The notes under the pieces are model-generated. The model made no database searches. It saw nothing but the letters and a program-made list of their open reading frames with translations, and was not told the origin of the DNA. 64,000 nucleotides of DNA, taken from positions 930,001 to 994,000 of the forward strand of contig NZ_AP025170.1 of the NCBI RefSeq assembly GCF_003402535.2, given 5' to 3'. This document shows, piece by piece, positions 34,034-42,870 of the stretch. How positions within the stretch are numbered: position 1 is the stretch's first letter; every line of letters starts with the position of its first letter. The translations under genes and the position numbers were made by a program. The stretch is from Cupriavidus sp. P-10. GTDB taxonomy: Bacteria > Pseudomonadota > Gammaproteobacteria > Burkholderiales > Burkholderiaceae.

Positions 34034-36655
34034 ATGCCCCCCGAGTCCGCCATCGACGCCCCGACCACCAACGCCAGTCCCGCTGCCGGCGCGCTCAATG
34101 CGCAAGCTGGCAGGTTTTCCGCGTGGCGCCAGGCGCTGCGCATGGCGCGCCGCGACTGGCTCGCCGGCGAGCTTTACCTGCTGCTGTTCGCGCTGGTGCT
34201 GGCGGTGGCGGCGCTGTCCAGCGTCGGCTTCATGGCTGACCGCATGCGGCTGGGGCTGGAGCGCGATGCGCGGCAGATGATCGCCGCGGACGTGCTGCTG
34301 GTCTCGGACCATCCCTTCGACGCCGCCTTCGCGCAGCGCGCCAGGGAACAGGGGCTGGCGGTCGCGCAGACGGTAACCTTCCCGAGCATGGCCACGGCCA
34401 GCGGCAAGCCGCGCGCCGCCGGCGCCGAGGCGCCCAGCCAGCTGGCCGCGCTCAAGGCCGTGACCGACGGCTATCCGCTGCGCGGCAGGCTCAGGGTGAC
34501 CAACACGCCGGGCACGCCGGATGCGCCCGCCGAAGGCATCCCCGCGCCGGGCACGGTATGGGTCGACGAAGCGCTGATGGGCGCGCTCGGCGTCGGCGTG
34601 GGCGATGCGCTGCAGCTCGGCAGCCGCACCTTCCGCATCGACCGCATCATCACGCAGGAGATGGACCGCGGCACGGGCTTCATGAACTTCGCGCCGCGCG
34701 TGCTGATGCCGCTGTCGGACCTGGAAGCCACCGGCCTGATCGGCTGGGGCAGCCGCGTGACCTACCGGCTGCTGGTGGCCGGTACGGATGCGGCCGGCGC
34801 CGCGTACCAGAAGTGGGCCCGGGATGAGATTGGCCGCCGCAAGCTGCGCAACACCCGGATCGAGTCGCTCGAATCCGGCCAGCCGCAGATGCGTGCCACG
34901 CTCGACCGGGCCGAGCGCTTTTTGTCGCTGGTGGCGGTGCTGTCATCGATGATCGCGGCGGTGGCGATCGCGATGTCGGCGCGCCGCTACATGCAGCGCC
35001 ATACCGACGCCTGCGCGGTCTACAAATGCCTGGGGCTGTCGCGCGGACAGATCCTGCGCGCGTTCGGGCTGGAATTCCTGCTGATCGGCGCGGGCGGTGC
35101 GCTGGCCGGCGTGCTGATCGGCTACGTGGCGCACTACGGGCTGCTGCTGTCGCTGGGCGGGCTGCTCAAGGTGTCGCTGCCGCAGCCTTCGGCGTTGCCG
35201 GCGCTGGTGGGCGTGCTGGCCGGGCTGGTGCTGCTGGCCGGGTTTGCGCTGCCGCCGCTGCTGGCGCTGACGCGCGTGGCGCCGCTGCGGGTGCTGCGGC
35301 GTGATATCGGGCCGCCGCCGGTGTCGGCGTGGGTCGCGTATGCGCTGGGCCTGGGCGCCTTTGTCGCGCTGCTGCTGGTGGCGGCGCGCGACCTGCGGCT
35401 CGGGTTGACCACGGCCGGCGGCTTTGTCGCCGCCGGCGTGGTGTTCGGCGTGCTGGCGCTGGGCCTGCTGACGCTGCTGTCGCGCGTGCTGCGCGGCCGC
35501 CTGCGCGGCGCCGCGTCGATGGGCTGGCGCTTTGCCCTGGCGGTGCTGGAGCGCCGCCGCGGCGTCACCGTGCTGCAGACCGTGGCGCTGGCGGTGGGGC
35601 TGATGGCACTGCTGCTGCTCGGCATGACCCGCAACGACCTGGTCGATTCGTGGCGCAGCGCCACGCCGGCCGATGCGCCCAACCGCTTCATCATCAATAT
35701 CCAGCCCGACCAGCGCGAGCCGCTGCGCATGATGCTAGCCGGCGCGGGCATCAAAGACCTGCTTTATCCGATGGTGCGCGGGCGCCTGACCCATATCGGC
35801 GAGCGTGCGATCCAGGCCGGCAGCTTCGAGGAAGGTCGCGCGCGCAACCTGGTCGAGCGCGAATTCAACCTGTCCTATACCGATGTGCTGCCGGAGGGCA
35901 ACCGCGTGATCGCCGGGCGGTGGTCCGACGGCAGCGCCGGCACCGACGCGGGCGCCTCGGTGGAGGAGGGCATTGCCAAGACGCTGGGAATCCACCTCGG
36001 CGACACGCTGCGCTTCGACGTGGCCGGCCAGGCGGTGCAGGCACGCGTGACCTCGCTGCGCAAGCTCGACTGGGGCTCGATGCGGGTCAACTTCTTCGTG
36101 ATCCTGCCGCCGTCGGCGATGCAGGGCATGCCCGAGACCTACATCACCTCGTTCCACCTGCCGGCTGCCAGCACGGCGCTGGGCAACCGGCTGATCGCGG
36201 CCTTCCCCAACATCACGGTGGTCAACACCGACATGATCCTGCGCCAGATCCAGGACATCCTGGACCAGGTGATCGCGGCGGTGGAGTTCCTGTTTGTCTT
36301 CACGCTCGCCGCCGGGGTCACGGTGCTGTACGCGGCGCTGTCCGGGGCGCGCGACGAGCGCATGCGCGACGCCGGCCTGCTCAAGGCGCTGGGGGCGTCG
36401 GCGGCACTGGTGCGGCAGACCCAATACGCTGAATTTTTGGTCGTGGGCGGCCTGGCTGGCTTCCTGGCGAGCCTGGGCGCGATCGCGGTAGGGTGGGGGC
36501 TGTCGCAGTTCGTGTTCGACTTCCCGTACCGCTTCAATGTGTGGATCGTGCCGGTCGGCGTGGTTTCTGGCATGCTGTGCGCTTTTGCCGGCGGCTGGCT
36601 GGGCCTGCGCGAAGTGCTGCGCCAGCCGGCGCTGGCGACCTTGCGTGACGCCTGA
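34034..36655 (+). CDS. FtsX-like ABC transporter permease (YbbP type), large
   Basis: An 873-residue membrane protein with the layout of YbbP-type permeases. There is an N-terminal span at about 48-70 and an extracytoplasmic MacB-like domain. A first FtsX block of three spans follows around 300-420 (SMIAAVAIAMSARRYMQRHTDACAVYKCLGLSRGQILRAFG), then further spans, a second periplasmic domain and a C-terminal FtsX block (LYAALSGARDERMRDAGLLKALGAS). Such permeases need an ATPase of the LolD/YbbA type, and none is next to it. The substrate may be a lipid or lipoprotein; unknown. The ribosome binding site is weak. Truncated hemoglobin follows 24 bp later. Confidence 0.87.
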   Translation: MPPESAIDAPTTNASPAAGALNAQAGRFSAWRQALRMARRDWLAGELYLLLFALVLAVAALSSVGFMADRMRLGLERDARQMIAADVLLVSDHPFDAAFAQRAREQGLAVAQTVTFPSMATASGKPRAAGAEAPSQLAALKAVTDGYPLRGRLRVTNTPGTPDAPAEGIPAPGTVWVDEALMGALGVGVGDALQLGSRTFRIDRIITQEMDRGTGFMNFAPRVLMPLSDLEATGLIGWGSRVTYRLLVAGTDAAGAAYQKWARDEIGRRKLRNTRIESLESGQPQMRATLDRAERFLSLVAVLSSMIAAVAIAMSARRYMQRHTDACAVYKCLGLSRGQILRAFGLEFLLIGAGGALAGVLIGYVAHYGLLLSLGGLLKVSLPQPSALPALVGVLAGLVLLAGFALPPLLALTRVAPLRVLRRDIGPPPVSAWVAYALGLGAFVALLLVAARDLRLGLTTAGGFVAAGVVFGVLALGLLTLLSRVLRGRLRGAASMGWRFALAVLERRRGVTVLQTVALAVGLMALLLLGMTRNDLVDSWRSATPADAPNRFIINIQPDQREPLRMMLAGAGIKDLLYPMVRGRLTHIGERAIQAGSFEEGRARNLVEREFNLSYTDVLPEGNRVIAGRWSDGSAGTDAGASVEEGIAKTLGIHLGDTLRFDVAGQAVQARVTSLRKLDWGSMRVNFFVILPPSAMQGMPETYITSFHLPAASTALGNRLIAAFPNITVVNTDMILRQIQDILDQVIAAVEFLFVFTLAAGVTVLYAALSGARDERMRDAGLLKALGASAALVRQTQYAEFLVVGGLAGFLASLGAIAVGWGLSQFVFDFPYRFNVWIVPVGVVSGMLCAFAGGWLGLREVLRQPALATLRDA

Positions 36656-36679
36656 GCGGCACCGCGCCCCGAGTGTGTG

Positions 36680-37129
36680 ATGAGTACTGAATCCAATCAA
36701 AAATCCGACAGCGCCGGCAGCGCCGGCAGCACCCCTGAAGGGCAGACCGAAGTGACGGCGTTCGACCTGGTCGGCGGCGAGGCGCGCGTGCGCGAGCTGG
36801 TCGACCGCTTCTACGACCTGATGGACCTGGAAACCCAGTTTGCCGGGCTGCGCGCGATCCATCCGCCTTCGCTGGAAGGCTCGCGCGACAAGCTGTTCTG
36901 GTTCCTGTGCGGCTGGCTGGGCGGCCCCAACCACTTTATCGAGCGTTTCGGCCATCCGCGCCTGCGCGCGCGCCACATGCCGTTCGAGATCGGCGTCAGC
37001 GAGCGCGACCAGTGGATGCGCTGCATGGCATTGGCGATGCAGGACGTCGGCCTGCCCGAGGACCTGCAGCTGCGCCTGATGCAGGCGTTCTTCCAGACCG
37101 CCGACTGGATGCGCAACGTCGCGCGCTGA
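36680..37129 (+). CDS. Group 2 truncated hemoglobin
   Basis: A small heme protein of 149 residues of the trHb2/GlbO class, binding O2 or NO; in bacteria usually tied to NO or oxygen handling. The globin part starts at about residue 24 (FDLVGGEARVRELVDRFYDLMD), with LFWFLCGWLGGP, the proximal-His region GHPRLRARHMPFEIG and the C-terminal WMRCMALAMQDVGL. The extra N-terminal Ser/Gly/Gln-rich tail of about 20 residues is not part of the fold. An in-frame GTG three bases earlier is an alternative start. It lies directly downstream of the permease and 53 bp before the DUF924 gene. Confidence 0.92.
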   Translation: MSTESNQKSDSAGSAGSTPEGQTEVTAFDLVGGEARVRELVDRFYDLMDLETQFAGLRAIHPPSLEGSRDKLFWFLCGWLGGPNHFIERFGHPRLRARHMPFEIGVSERDQWMRCMALAMQDVGLPEDLQLRLMQAFFQTADWMRNVAR

Positions 37130-37182
37130 AGCCACGCTGAAGCGCCTACCTTCCCCTTTTCATCGCGAAAGAATCTCCGCTT

Positions 37183-37779
37183 ATGTCCGTGCAACTGCCT
37201 GAAGGTGCCTGCCGCGTGCTCGATTTCTGGTTCGACCAGCCTGGTTCAGCGGCCTGGAATACCTCGCGCCCCGCATGGTTCATCAAGTCGGATGACTTCG
37301 ATGCCCAGATCCGCACGCACTTCCTGTCTGACTGGCAGGTTGCCAGCGAGGGCGCGGCGGACGACTGGTCGGTCACGCCCGCAGGCGCCTGCGCGCGCGT
37401 GGTGCTGCTGGACCAGTTCCCGCGCAACATCTTCCGCAACGACCCGCGCAGCTTCGGCACCGATGCGCAGGCGCTGGCGCTGGCCAGGCGCATCGTCGCC
37501 ACCGGCATGGACCGGGCGCTGCCGACGGACTACCACCGCATGTTCTGCTACATGCCATTCGAGCATTCGGAAGCGCTGGAGGACCAGGACGAGGCGGTGC
37601 GGCTGATGACGCAGCTGCGCGAGTCCAGTGGCGGCAAGGTGGATGTGGTGGAGTGGGCCGACAAGCACCGCGAGATCATCGTGCGCTTTGGCCGCTTCCC
37701 GCACCGCAATGCGGTGCTGGGCAGGCCGAGCACGGCCGGGGAACAGGCGTTCCTGCAGCAGCCGGGCTCGTCGTTCTAG
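37183..37779 (+). CDS. DUF924 family protein
   Basis: A 198-residue soluble protein with the DUF924 signatures VLDFWF near the start, VVLLDQFPRNIFR in the middle, and YHRMFCYMPFEHSE followed by FGRFPHRNAVLGR at the end. The family is all-helical with a TPR-like fold and is widespread in proteobacteria; its function is unknown. It follows the truncated hemoglobin on the same strand and ends 24 bp from the convergent LOG-family gene. Confidence 0.9.
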   Translation: MSVQLPEGACRVLDFWFDQPGSAAWNTSRPAWFIKSDDFDAQIRTHFLSDWQVASEGAADDWSVTPAGACARVVLLDQFPRNIFRNDPRSFGTDAQALALARRIVATGMDRALPTDYHRMFCYMPFEHSEALEDQDEAVRLMTQLRESSGGKVDVVEWADKHREIIVRFGRFPHRNAVLGRPSTAGEQAFLQQPGSSF

Positions 37780-37803
37780 GCGCGGCAGGCGCCGCGCCGG
37801 GCA

Positions 37804-38388
37804 TCAGGTCTTGTCGCGGGCCTGCTGCCACTTGTCCACGCGCACGCGCGGCGCGGCGGCCAGCTGGTCGAGCAGCGTGCCAGGCAGGTCGGCCACATGC
37901 AGCAGGTCGGCATGCACCTGCTTCAGGAAACCTTCCTGCACGGCATGGTTGAGGAAACCCAGCATGCCGTCATAGAAGCCGCTGACGTTGAGCAGGCCCA
38001 CCGGCTTGTCGTGGTAGCCCAGCTGCAGCCAGGTGAAGGTCTCGAACAGCTCTTCGAAGGTGCCTACGCCGCCGGGCATGGCGATGAAGGCATCGGAGCG
38101 GTCGGCCATCATCTGCTTGCGCTCGTGCATGTTGCGCACCACGTGCAGCTCGGTCAGGCCGCGGTGGCCAACTTCCTTCTGCATCAGCGCGTCCGGGATG
38201 ATGCCGATGACGGTGCCGCCGTGTTCCAGCACCGCGTCGGCCACGGTGCCCATCAGGCCGACCTTGCCGCCGCCATAGACCAGCGCCAGGCCGCGCTCGG
38301 CCAGCGTGCGGCCGAGCAGGCGCGCGCCCTCGGCATATTCGGGGCGGTTGCCGGGGCTGGAGCCGCAATAGACACAGACAGATTTCAC
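37804..38388 (-). CDS. LOG-family nucleoside 5'-monophosphate phosphoribohydrolase
   Basis: The 194-residue protein has the LOG (lonely guy/TIGR00730) motifs [21 protein letters not shown] and the catalytic [13 protein letters not shown]. The family cleaves cytokinin nucleotides in plants; bacterial members hydrolyse AMP/GMP or similar to base and ribose 5-phosphate. The start is GTG at 38388, preceded by AAAGGAAAAGAA, and overlaps the TetR stop codon in a GTGA tetranucleotide, so translation is coupled. The reading frame continues upstream without a stop for 350 codons, but that part is out-of-frame TetR coding sequence. Confidence 0.92.
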   Translation of the reverse strand: MKSVCVYCGSSPGNRPEYAEGARLLGRTLAERGLALVYGGGKVGLMGTVADAVLEHGGTVIGIIPDALMQKEVGHRGLTELHVVRNMHERKQMMADRSDAFIAMPGGVGTFEELFETFTWLQLGYHDKPVGLLNVSGFYDGMLGFLNHAVQEGFLKQVHADLLHVADLPGTLLDQLAAAPRVRVDKWQQARDKT

Positions 38389-39086
38389 TTCTTTTCCTTT
38401 GCCGCCTCGGTGGCTGCCCTGGATGCCGCGTAATCGCGGGCCAGCTGGTCGAAGGCCTCGCGCGCGCGGCCGCGCAGGTAGGGCGCGAGGATCGAGAAGA
38501 TGTGGTAGCTGGAGCCGTGCAGGTAGCCGCGGATCTGCTCGGGATCGTTGTACTGGCGCGGATGCTGCACGAACTGGAACGACAGCCAGTAGGTGGCGAT
38601 GACCACCATGTTGGTGCAGATCGCCTCGACCTGCTCGGGCGTGGCTTCCATCTCGCCGTCTTCCAGGAACTGCCGGCAGATCTCGTGCGCGAAGCGCTGC
38701 TTCTGCTCGACGATGCGCTTGAAGTTGGTCTCCAGCATCCGGTTGCGCGCCAGCAGGTCGTTGATGTCGCGATACAGGAAGCGGTAGTTCCACAGGAACT
38801 CGGACATGTACTGCAGGTAGCCCCAGCTCTCGTCCAGGGTCGCCTTGTGGTCGTCCGGCATCTTCAGCCGGCGCTCCATCTCCTGCTCGAAGCGCACGAA
38901 GATGGAGTTGATGATGTCGTCCTTGTTGCGGAAGTGGTAGTAGAGATTGCCGGGGCTGATCTCCATCGCTTCCGCGATCGTCGTGGTGGTGACGTTCGGT
39001 TCGCCGACTTCGTTGAACAGGCGCAGCGAGACGTCGAGGATGCGGTCCCTGGTACGGCGGGGGCCGGTTTGCGGTTTCGGTTCCAT
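38385..39086 (-). CDS. TetR-family transcriptional regulator
   Basis: A 233-residue regulator with an N-terminal TetR HTH ([47 protein letters not shown], about residues 10-57) and a large helical ligand domain. The start is ATG 39086. The C-terminal domain resembles the betaproteobacterial group with a conserved NYRFLYRD / DLLARN segment. It is translationally coupled to the LOG gene (GTGA overlap). The ligand and targets are unknown; the 108-bp gap to dgkA upstream carries no palindrome I can single out. Confidence 0.9.
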   Translation of the reverse strand: MEPKPQTGPRRTRDRILDVSLRLFNEVGEPNVTTTTIAEAMEISPGNLYYHFRNKDDIINSIFVRFEQEMERRLKMPDDHKATLDESWGYLQYMSEFLWNYRFLYRDINDLLARNRMLETNFKRIVEQKQRFAHEICRQFLEDGEMEATPEQVEAICTNMVVIATYWLSFQFVQHPRQYNDPEQIRGYLHGSSYHIFSILAPYLRGRAREAFDQLARDYAASRAATEAAKEKK

Positions 39087-39194
39087 GGGCGTCCGGGCGA
39101 TGGGTCGATCGGTGAATCGTGGCAGGGTAGCGATTATAAGCAATCGGCCCGGCCCAAGGCCCGGCGGGCCCTGGCTGGTTCCCCGCCCCGGAGG

Positions 39195-39677
39195 TCAGCC
39201 GGCCAGTGCCCGTGCCCAGTGCACCACGTGGGGCCCGGCAATGGCAAGCCAGGTGCCCCCGCACAGCACCAGCGCCAGCAACACCGCTGCGCTGCCGAAA
39301 TCCTTGGCGCGCTTGGACAGGCTGTGGCGTTCCAGCGAGATCCGGTCGATTGCCGCCTCGACGCTGGAGTTGAGCAGTTCCACGATCAGCACGACCAGGA
39401 GCGTGCCGAGCAGCAGGATGCGTTCGACCACCCCCACCGGCAGCAGGAAGGCGCATGGCGCCAGGATCGCCACCAGCGTCAGTTCCTGGCGGAACGCGCT
39501 TTCCTCCAGCACCGCGTAGCGCAGGCCGGACAGCGAGTTGATCGCGGCACGCCAGGCGCGTGCCAGGCCGCGGTTGCCTTTGTGGGGGTTCTGCTCGATC
39601 GTGTAGTCAGCGCTCTGGGCTGCCGGCGGCCTCTGCAGGGGCGGGTCGGACGGCAGTTCCGGATGGGGTTTCGGCAT
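39195..39677 (-). CDS. dgkA: Diacylglycerol kinase, prokaryotic DgkA type
   Basis: Phosphorylates diacylglycerol to phosphatidate at the inner membrane. The 160-residue protein has the three-span DgkA core with [10 protein letters not shown], the signature [20 protein letters not shown]3[11 protein letters not shown] in the middle and a final span; the N-terminal 40 residues are a Pro-rich extension. Its ATG lies inside the end of the glycosyltransferase gene (71-bp overlap), so the two are made from one transcript. In this operon it would return the diacylglycerol made by the phosphoesterase to the phospholipid pool. Confidence 0.93.
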   Translation of the reverse strand: MPKPHPELPSDPPLQRPPAAQSADYTIEQNPHKGNRGLARAWRAAINSLSGLRYAVLEESAFRQELTLVAILAPCAFLLPVGVVERILLLGTLLVVLIVELLNSSVEAAIDRISLERHSLSKRAKDFGSAAVLLALVLCGGTWLAIAGPHVVHWARALAG

Positions 39678-40719
39678 GGGTTTGCGATGCGGGTTGGGCC
39701 GCTGCGCCGACCGGCTTGCCGGCGGCGAACGGCCGCAAGTGGGCCAGGAACTGCTCGGAGGCGGCGCGCCATGAAAACCTCTCGGCATGGCCTCGGGCCG
39801 TGGCGCGGTCGATGCGCAGCGCTTCCAGGCAGGCTTCGCGCAGGTCTTCGTGCATCACGCCCGCGGGGCTGTCGCCCAGCACGTCGATCGGGCCGGTGAC
39901 CGGGTACGCCGCCACCGGCAGGCCGCTGGCCAGCGCTTCCAGCAGCACCAGCCCGAAGGTGTCGGTGCGGCTCGGGAACACGAAGACATCAGCCGAAGCA
40001 TACACCCGGGCCAGTTCCGGCTGGCTCAGCACGCCCAGGTAGTTGGCGCCGGGATAGCGCGTACGCAGCGAGGGCAGTGCGGGGCCGTCGCCGACCACCC
40101 ACTTGGAGCCGGGCAGGTCCAGCGCCAGGAAGGCCTCGACGTTCTTCTCCACCGCCACGCGGCCCACGTACAGGAAGATCGGGTGCGCCGTGTTGAGCAC
40201 GTTGGCGCGCTGTGGCGTGAACACGTCCAGGTCGACGCCGCGCGTCCACAGCACGCCATGGTCGATGCCGTGCTGGTGCAGGTCGTCTAGCACCACCGGC
40301 GTCGGCGCCATCACCGACTGCGCCGGGCCGTGGAACCAGCGCAGGAAGCGGTAGGTCCAGGCCAGCGGGATCCCGAAGCGCGCCTGCACGTACTCCGGAA
40401 ATCGCGTGTGGTAGGCCGTGGTGAAGGGCAGTCGCCGGCGCAGCGCATGGCGCCGCGCGGCCAGGCCCAGCGGGCCTTCGGTGGCGATATGCAGGGCATC
40501 GGGGCCGAACGCTTCGATGCGCCGCCGCACCCGCGCCGACGGCAGCAGCGACAGCCGGATCTCGGGGTAGGTCGGGCACGGCACCGTGCGGAATTCCAGC
40601 GGCGTGATCATGTCGACCGTGTGGCCCAGTGCCTCCAGCTCGCGGCGCGTGGATTTGAGCGTGCGCACCACGCCGTTGACTTGCGGTTCCCAGGCATCGG
40701 TGACGATCAGGATCTTCAT
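39607..40719 (-). CDS. GT4-family glycosyltransferase, probable diacylglycerol glycosyltransferase (Agt-like)
   Basis: A 370-residue GT-B fold enzyme: N-terminal acceptor domain starting KILIVTDAWEPQVNGVVRTL, donor domain with FLYVGRVAVEKN and FPSRTDTFGLVLLEALASGLPVAAY (the E-x7-E type donor site). The group includes mannosyl- and glucosyltransferases that act on lipids. An ideal GGAGG ribosome binding site precedes ATG 40719. It stands between a PlcP-like phosphoesterase and diacylglycerol kinase under a Pho box, the same context as Agt enzymes that make mono-glycosyl-diacylglycerol during phosphate limitation. That specific role is inferred from context. Confidence 0.87.
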   Translation of the reverse strand: MKILIVTDAWEPQVNGVVRTLKSTRRELEALGHTVDMITPLEFRTVPCPTYPEIRLSLLPSARVRRRIEAFGPDALHIATEGPLGLAARRHALRRRLPFTTAYHTRFPEYVQARFGIPLAWTYRFLRWFHGPAQSVMAPTPVVLDDLHQHGIDHGVLWTRGVDLDVFTPQRANVLNTAHPIFLYVGRVAVEKNVEAFLALDLPGSKWVVGDGPALPSLRTRYPGANYLGVLSQPELARVYASADVFVFPSRTDTFGLVLLEALASGLPVAAYPVTGPIDVLGDSPAGVMHEDLREACLEALRIDRATARGHAERFSWRAASEQFLAHLRPFAAGKPVGAAAQPASQTHAETPSGTAVRPAPAEAAGSPER

Positions 40720-40776
40720 GCAGCCTCCTCGGGGGCGTTGGCAGGGCAAGGCGGAATCAGGGTTGCCGGGGCAGGA

Positions 40777-41757
40777 TCAGCCCGCCACCGCGGCACGGCG
40801 CCGGCGGCGCGTGGCCGGTTCGGGCGGATCCAGCAGTGTGGTCCAGTAGACGATCTTCAGTTCGCCTTCCATGGTCTCGACCAGCGCCGACAGGCTCTCG
40901 ACCCAGTCGCCGTCATTGCAGTAGAGCTGGCCGTTGACCTCGCGGATCTCGGCCTTGTGGATGTGGCCGCAGACCACGCCGTCGCAGCCGCGCCGGCGCG
41001 CTTCGTCGACCATCGCGGTCTCGAAGGCGCTGATGTAGTTGACCGCGTTCTTGACCTGGTGCTTCAGGAACTGCGACAGCGACCAGTACGGGAAGCCCAG
41101 TCGCGCACGTAGCCGGTTGAAGTGCCGGTTCAGCGCCAGGATCATCGTGTACAGCGAATCGCCCAGGTAGGCGAGCCAGCGCGCGTGCTGCACCACGCCG
41201 TCGAACAGGTCGCCGTGCACCACCCACAGCCGGCGTCCGGTGGCGGTGACATGCACCGCCTCTTCGCGCACGGTGATGTCGCCGAACGCCATGCCGTCGA
41301 ACTGGCGCGCGGCTTCGTCGTGGTTGCCGGGCACGTAGATCACCTCGGTGCCCTTGCGCGCCTTGCGCAGCAGCTTCTGCACCACATCGTTGTGGCTTTG
41401 CGGCCAGTACCAGCCGCGGCGCAGCTGCCAGCCGTCGATGATGTCGCCGACCAGGTAGAGCTGGTCGGATTCGTTGTGCTTGAGGAAGTCGAGCAGGTAG
41501 GTGGCCTGGCAGCCAGGCGTGCCCAGGTGGATGTCGGACAGCCAGATGGCGCGGTAACGGTGGACCGGGTGCGGCTCCGGCGGATAGGTGTCCGGCTGCT
41601 CGCGCAGCGGCGCGAGTGCGGCGCCGTCAAGGCCTGGCGGCAGGAAGGCGGTGAGCGGCGCGGCTTCCCAGCCGGTGTCGGCACCGCGGCGCAGCCGTTG
41701 CTTCAGTTGCGCGGCCTTCGACAGGTATCCGCGGGCGGATCGGAGTGCTTGCACCAT
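40777..41757 (-). CDS. Calcineurin-like metallophosphoesterase, PlcP-type phospholipase C candidate
   Basis: A 326-residue cytoplasmic metallophosphoesterase with all metal motifs: SDIHLG (74-79), GDIIDGW (104-110), GNHD (144-147), HGDLFD (181-186) and GHIH (264-267). Databases often call this family UDP-2,3-diacylglucosamine diphosphatase (LpxH-like). Here the Pho-box promoter and the following glycosyltransferase and dgkA point instead to PlcP, which releases diacylglycerol from phospholipids so that phosphorus-free lipids can replace them (known in marine alphaproteobacteria and pseudomonads). The first gene of the operon; the start is 43 bp from the Pho boxes. LpxH function is the alternative. 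Confidence 0.85.
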   Translation of the reverse strand: MVQALRSARGYLSKAAQLKQRLRRGADTGWEAAPLTAFLPPGLDGAALAPLREQPDTYPPEPHPVHRYRAIWLSDIHLGTPGCQATYLLDFLKHNESDQLYLVGDIIDGWQLRRGWYWPQSHNDVVQKLLRKARKGTEVIYVPGNHDEAARQFDGMAFGDITVREEAVHVTATGRRLWVVHGDLFDGVVQHARWLAYLGDSLYTMILALNRHFNRLRARLGFPYWSLSQFLKHQVKNAVNYISAFETAMVDEARRRGCDGVVCGHIHKAEIREVNGQLYCNDGDWVESLSALVETMEGELKIVYWTTLLDPPEPATRRRRRAAVAG

Positions 41758-41800
41758 GGCAGTCCCGGTAGCGGCGATGGCTGCATTCAGCCAGCGCGCG

Positions 41801-41840
41801 ATGACGGCGCCGTGACGGAAACATGACTGACTTGTGAAGC
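41801..41840 (-). promoter_or_regulatory. Tandem Pho box (PhoB binding site), four heptamers
   Basis: Read on the minus strand, heptamers resembling CTGTCAT recur with exact 4-base spacers: GCTTCAC (41834-41840, weak), CAGTCAT (41823-41829), CCGTCAC (41812-41818) and CCGTCAT (41801-41807). The 11-bp period is the hallmark of PhoB sites. A -10-like CTGAAT follows ten bases after the last repeat, where PhoB-dependent promoters place it, and the metallophosphoesterase ATG is 43 bp downstream. Confidence 0.78.
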
Positions 41841-41889
41841 GTGGGAAACCGTGGCGTAGGCGGGACAGCAGCGATGCCGTCGGTGTCGG

Positions 41890-42870
41890 CTAGCGTCCGC
41901 GTGCCGACAGCTCCTGCAGTGCATCCAGCACCGCCTGGATCGCCGCCGGATGCCGCAGCAGCGAGACATGGCCGATGCCTGACAGCGCGATATGTCCCGC
42001 GCCGTCGAGCCAGCCGGTGCAGGGCGGCCCGGCGATCGAGTCGTGCCAGCTGAACACCGAGACCATGCGCGCGCGCAGGCGCGGGCTTTCCGCGCCGGCA
42101 AGCGCGCGCAGCCAGGGGCTGCCGCAGCGCATCTGCCTGGCGTTATGCCCGCCGCCGAAGCGCGCCAGCGCGCTGCCATGGTGCGGAGTGCCGAGGGTCA
42201 CGATGCCGGCGCAGGCGTCCTCGTCGCCAGCCAGCTGCAGCGCCGCGCGCGCCACCAGTCCGCCCATGCTGTGGCACACCAGCAGCGGCGCCCGGCCGTA
42301 TGCCGCGGCCATGCGCCGCATCGCGGCGAGCAGCGCGTGGGAGTAGTCGTCGATATCGCCGAAGACCGGCAGCAGGTCGATGCCTTCGCAGCGGTAGCCT
42401 GCCGCCGCCAGCGCCGGCTGCAGGTCGAGCCAGATCGCCTGCCCGCAGGCGTACCCGTGGACCAGCAGCACCGGCGGTGCGTCGCGGCCGGGCAGGGCGT
42501 CAGCGGGCGGGGCAAAGGGGGCGCGGGCGCGGAACGGCTGCAGCCAGTCGAACATGCGCAGCACGGCGCGGATCTCGTTCAGGTAGCACCGCAACGCTTC
42601 AGGCACGCGCAAGGGACGGCGCGTCGCGACCAGTTCCTGTGGCGGTGCGGGCGGGCGCTGGCCCGCCGCCACCCATAGTCCGCGCTCGGTAAAGGCAAAG
42701 GCGATGGCGATGCTGGCTGCGAAGGCGCCGAGGATCACCGCCACGCCGGCGGCGATCGCGCCCGGCCACGGCCATCCCGCCAGCCGTACCAGCGCGGCGC
42801 CGGTGCCCAGCGCCGCGGCCGCCTGCGCGGTCACCGCCAGGCGGCGGATGCCGGCGGCGTTGAGCGTCAT
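41890..42870 (-). CDS. Lipase/esterase-like alpha/beta hydrolase with N-terminal membrane segments
   Basis: A 326-residue protein with two hydrophobic N-terminal segments (about 12-60) and an alpha/beta-hydrolase domain from about 130: VLLVHGYACGQAIW (oxyanion loop), CHSMGG with nucleophile Ser about 201, TLGTPHHGS, and a late HVSLLRHP with the probable catalytic His. The nucleophile elbow reads C-x-S-x-G rather than G-x-S-x-G. Probably membrane-anchored and active on lipids or esters. Its ATG overlaps the stop of the RDD gene in ATGA, so it is coupled to the operon headed by the sigma factor. Confidence 0.82.
   Translation of the reverse strand: MTLNAAGIRRLAVTAQAAAALGTGAALVRLAGWPWPGAIAAGVAVILGAFAASIAIAFAFTERGLWVAAGQRPPAPPQELVATRRPLRVPEALRCYLNEIRAVLRMFDWLQPFRARAPFAPPADALPGRDAPPVLLVHGYACGQAIWLDLQPALAAAGYRCEGIDLLPVFGDIDDYSHALLAAMRRMAAAYGRAPLLVCHSMGGLVARAALQLAGDEDACAGIVTLGTPHHGSALARFGGGHNARQMRCGSPWLRALAGAESPRLRARMVSVFSWHDSIAGPPCTGWLDGAGHIALSGIGHVSLLRHPAAIQAVLDALQELSARGR

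Noticed and set aside
37804..39456. 550-residue fusion of a basic N-terminal region to the LOG protein
   Set aside because: The first 350 codons read the TetR and dgkA genes out of frame; a GTG with a good ribosome binding site at 38388 explains the LOG protein alone.
40777..41757. Calling the metallophosphoesterase LpxH outright
   Set aside because: Motifs are shared between LpxH and PlcP; the Pho box and neighbours favour PlcP, so no lpxH symbol is given.
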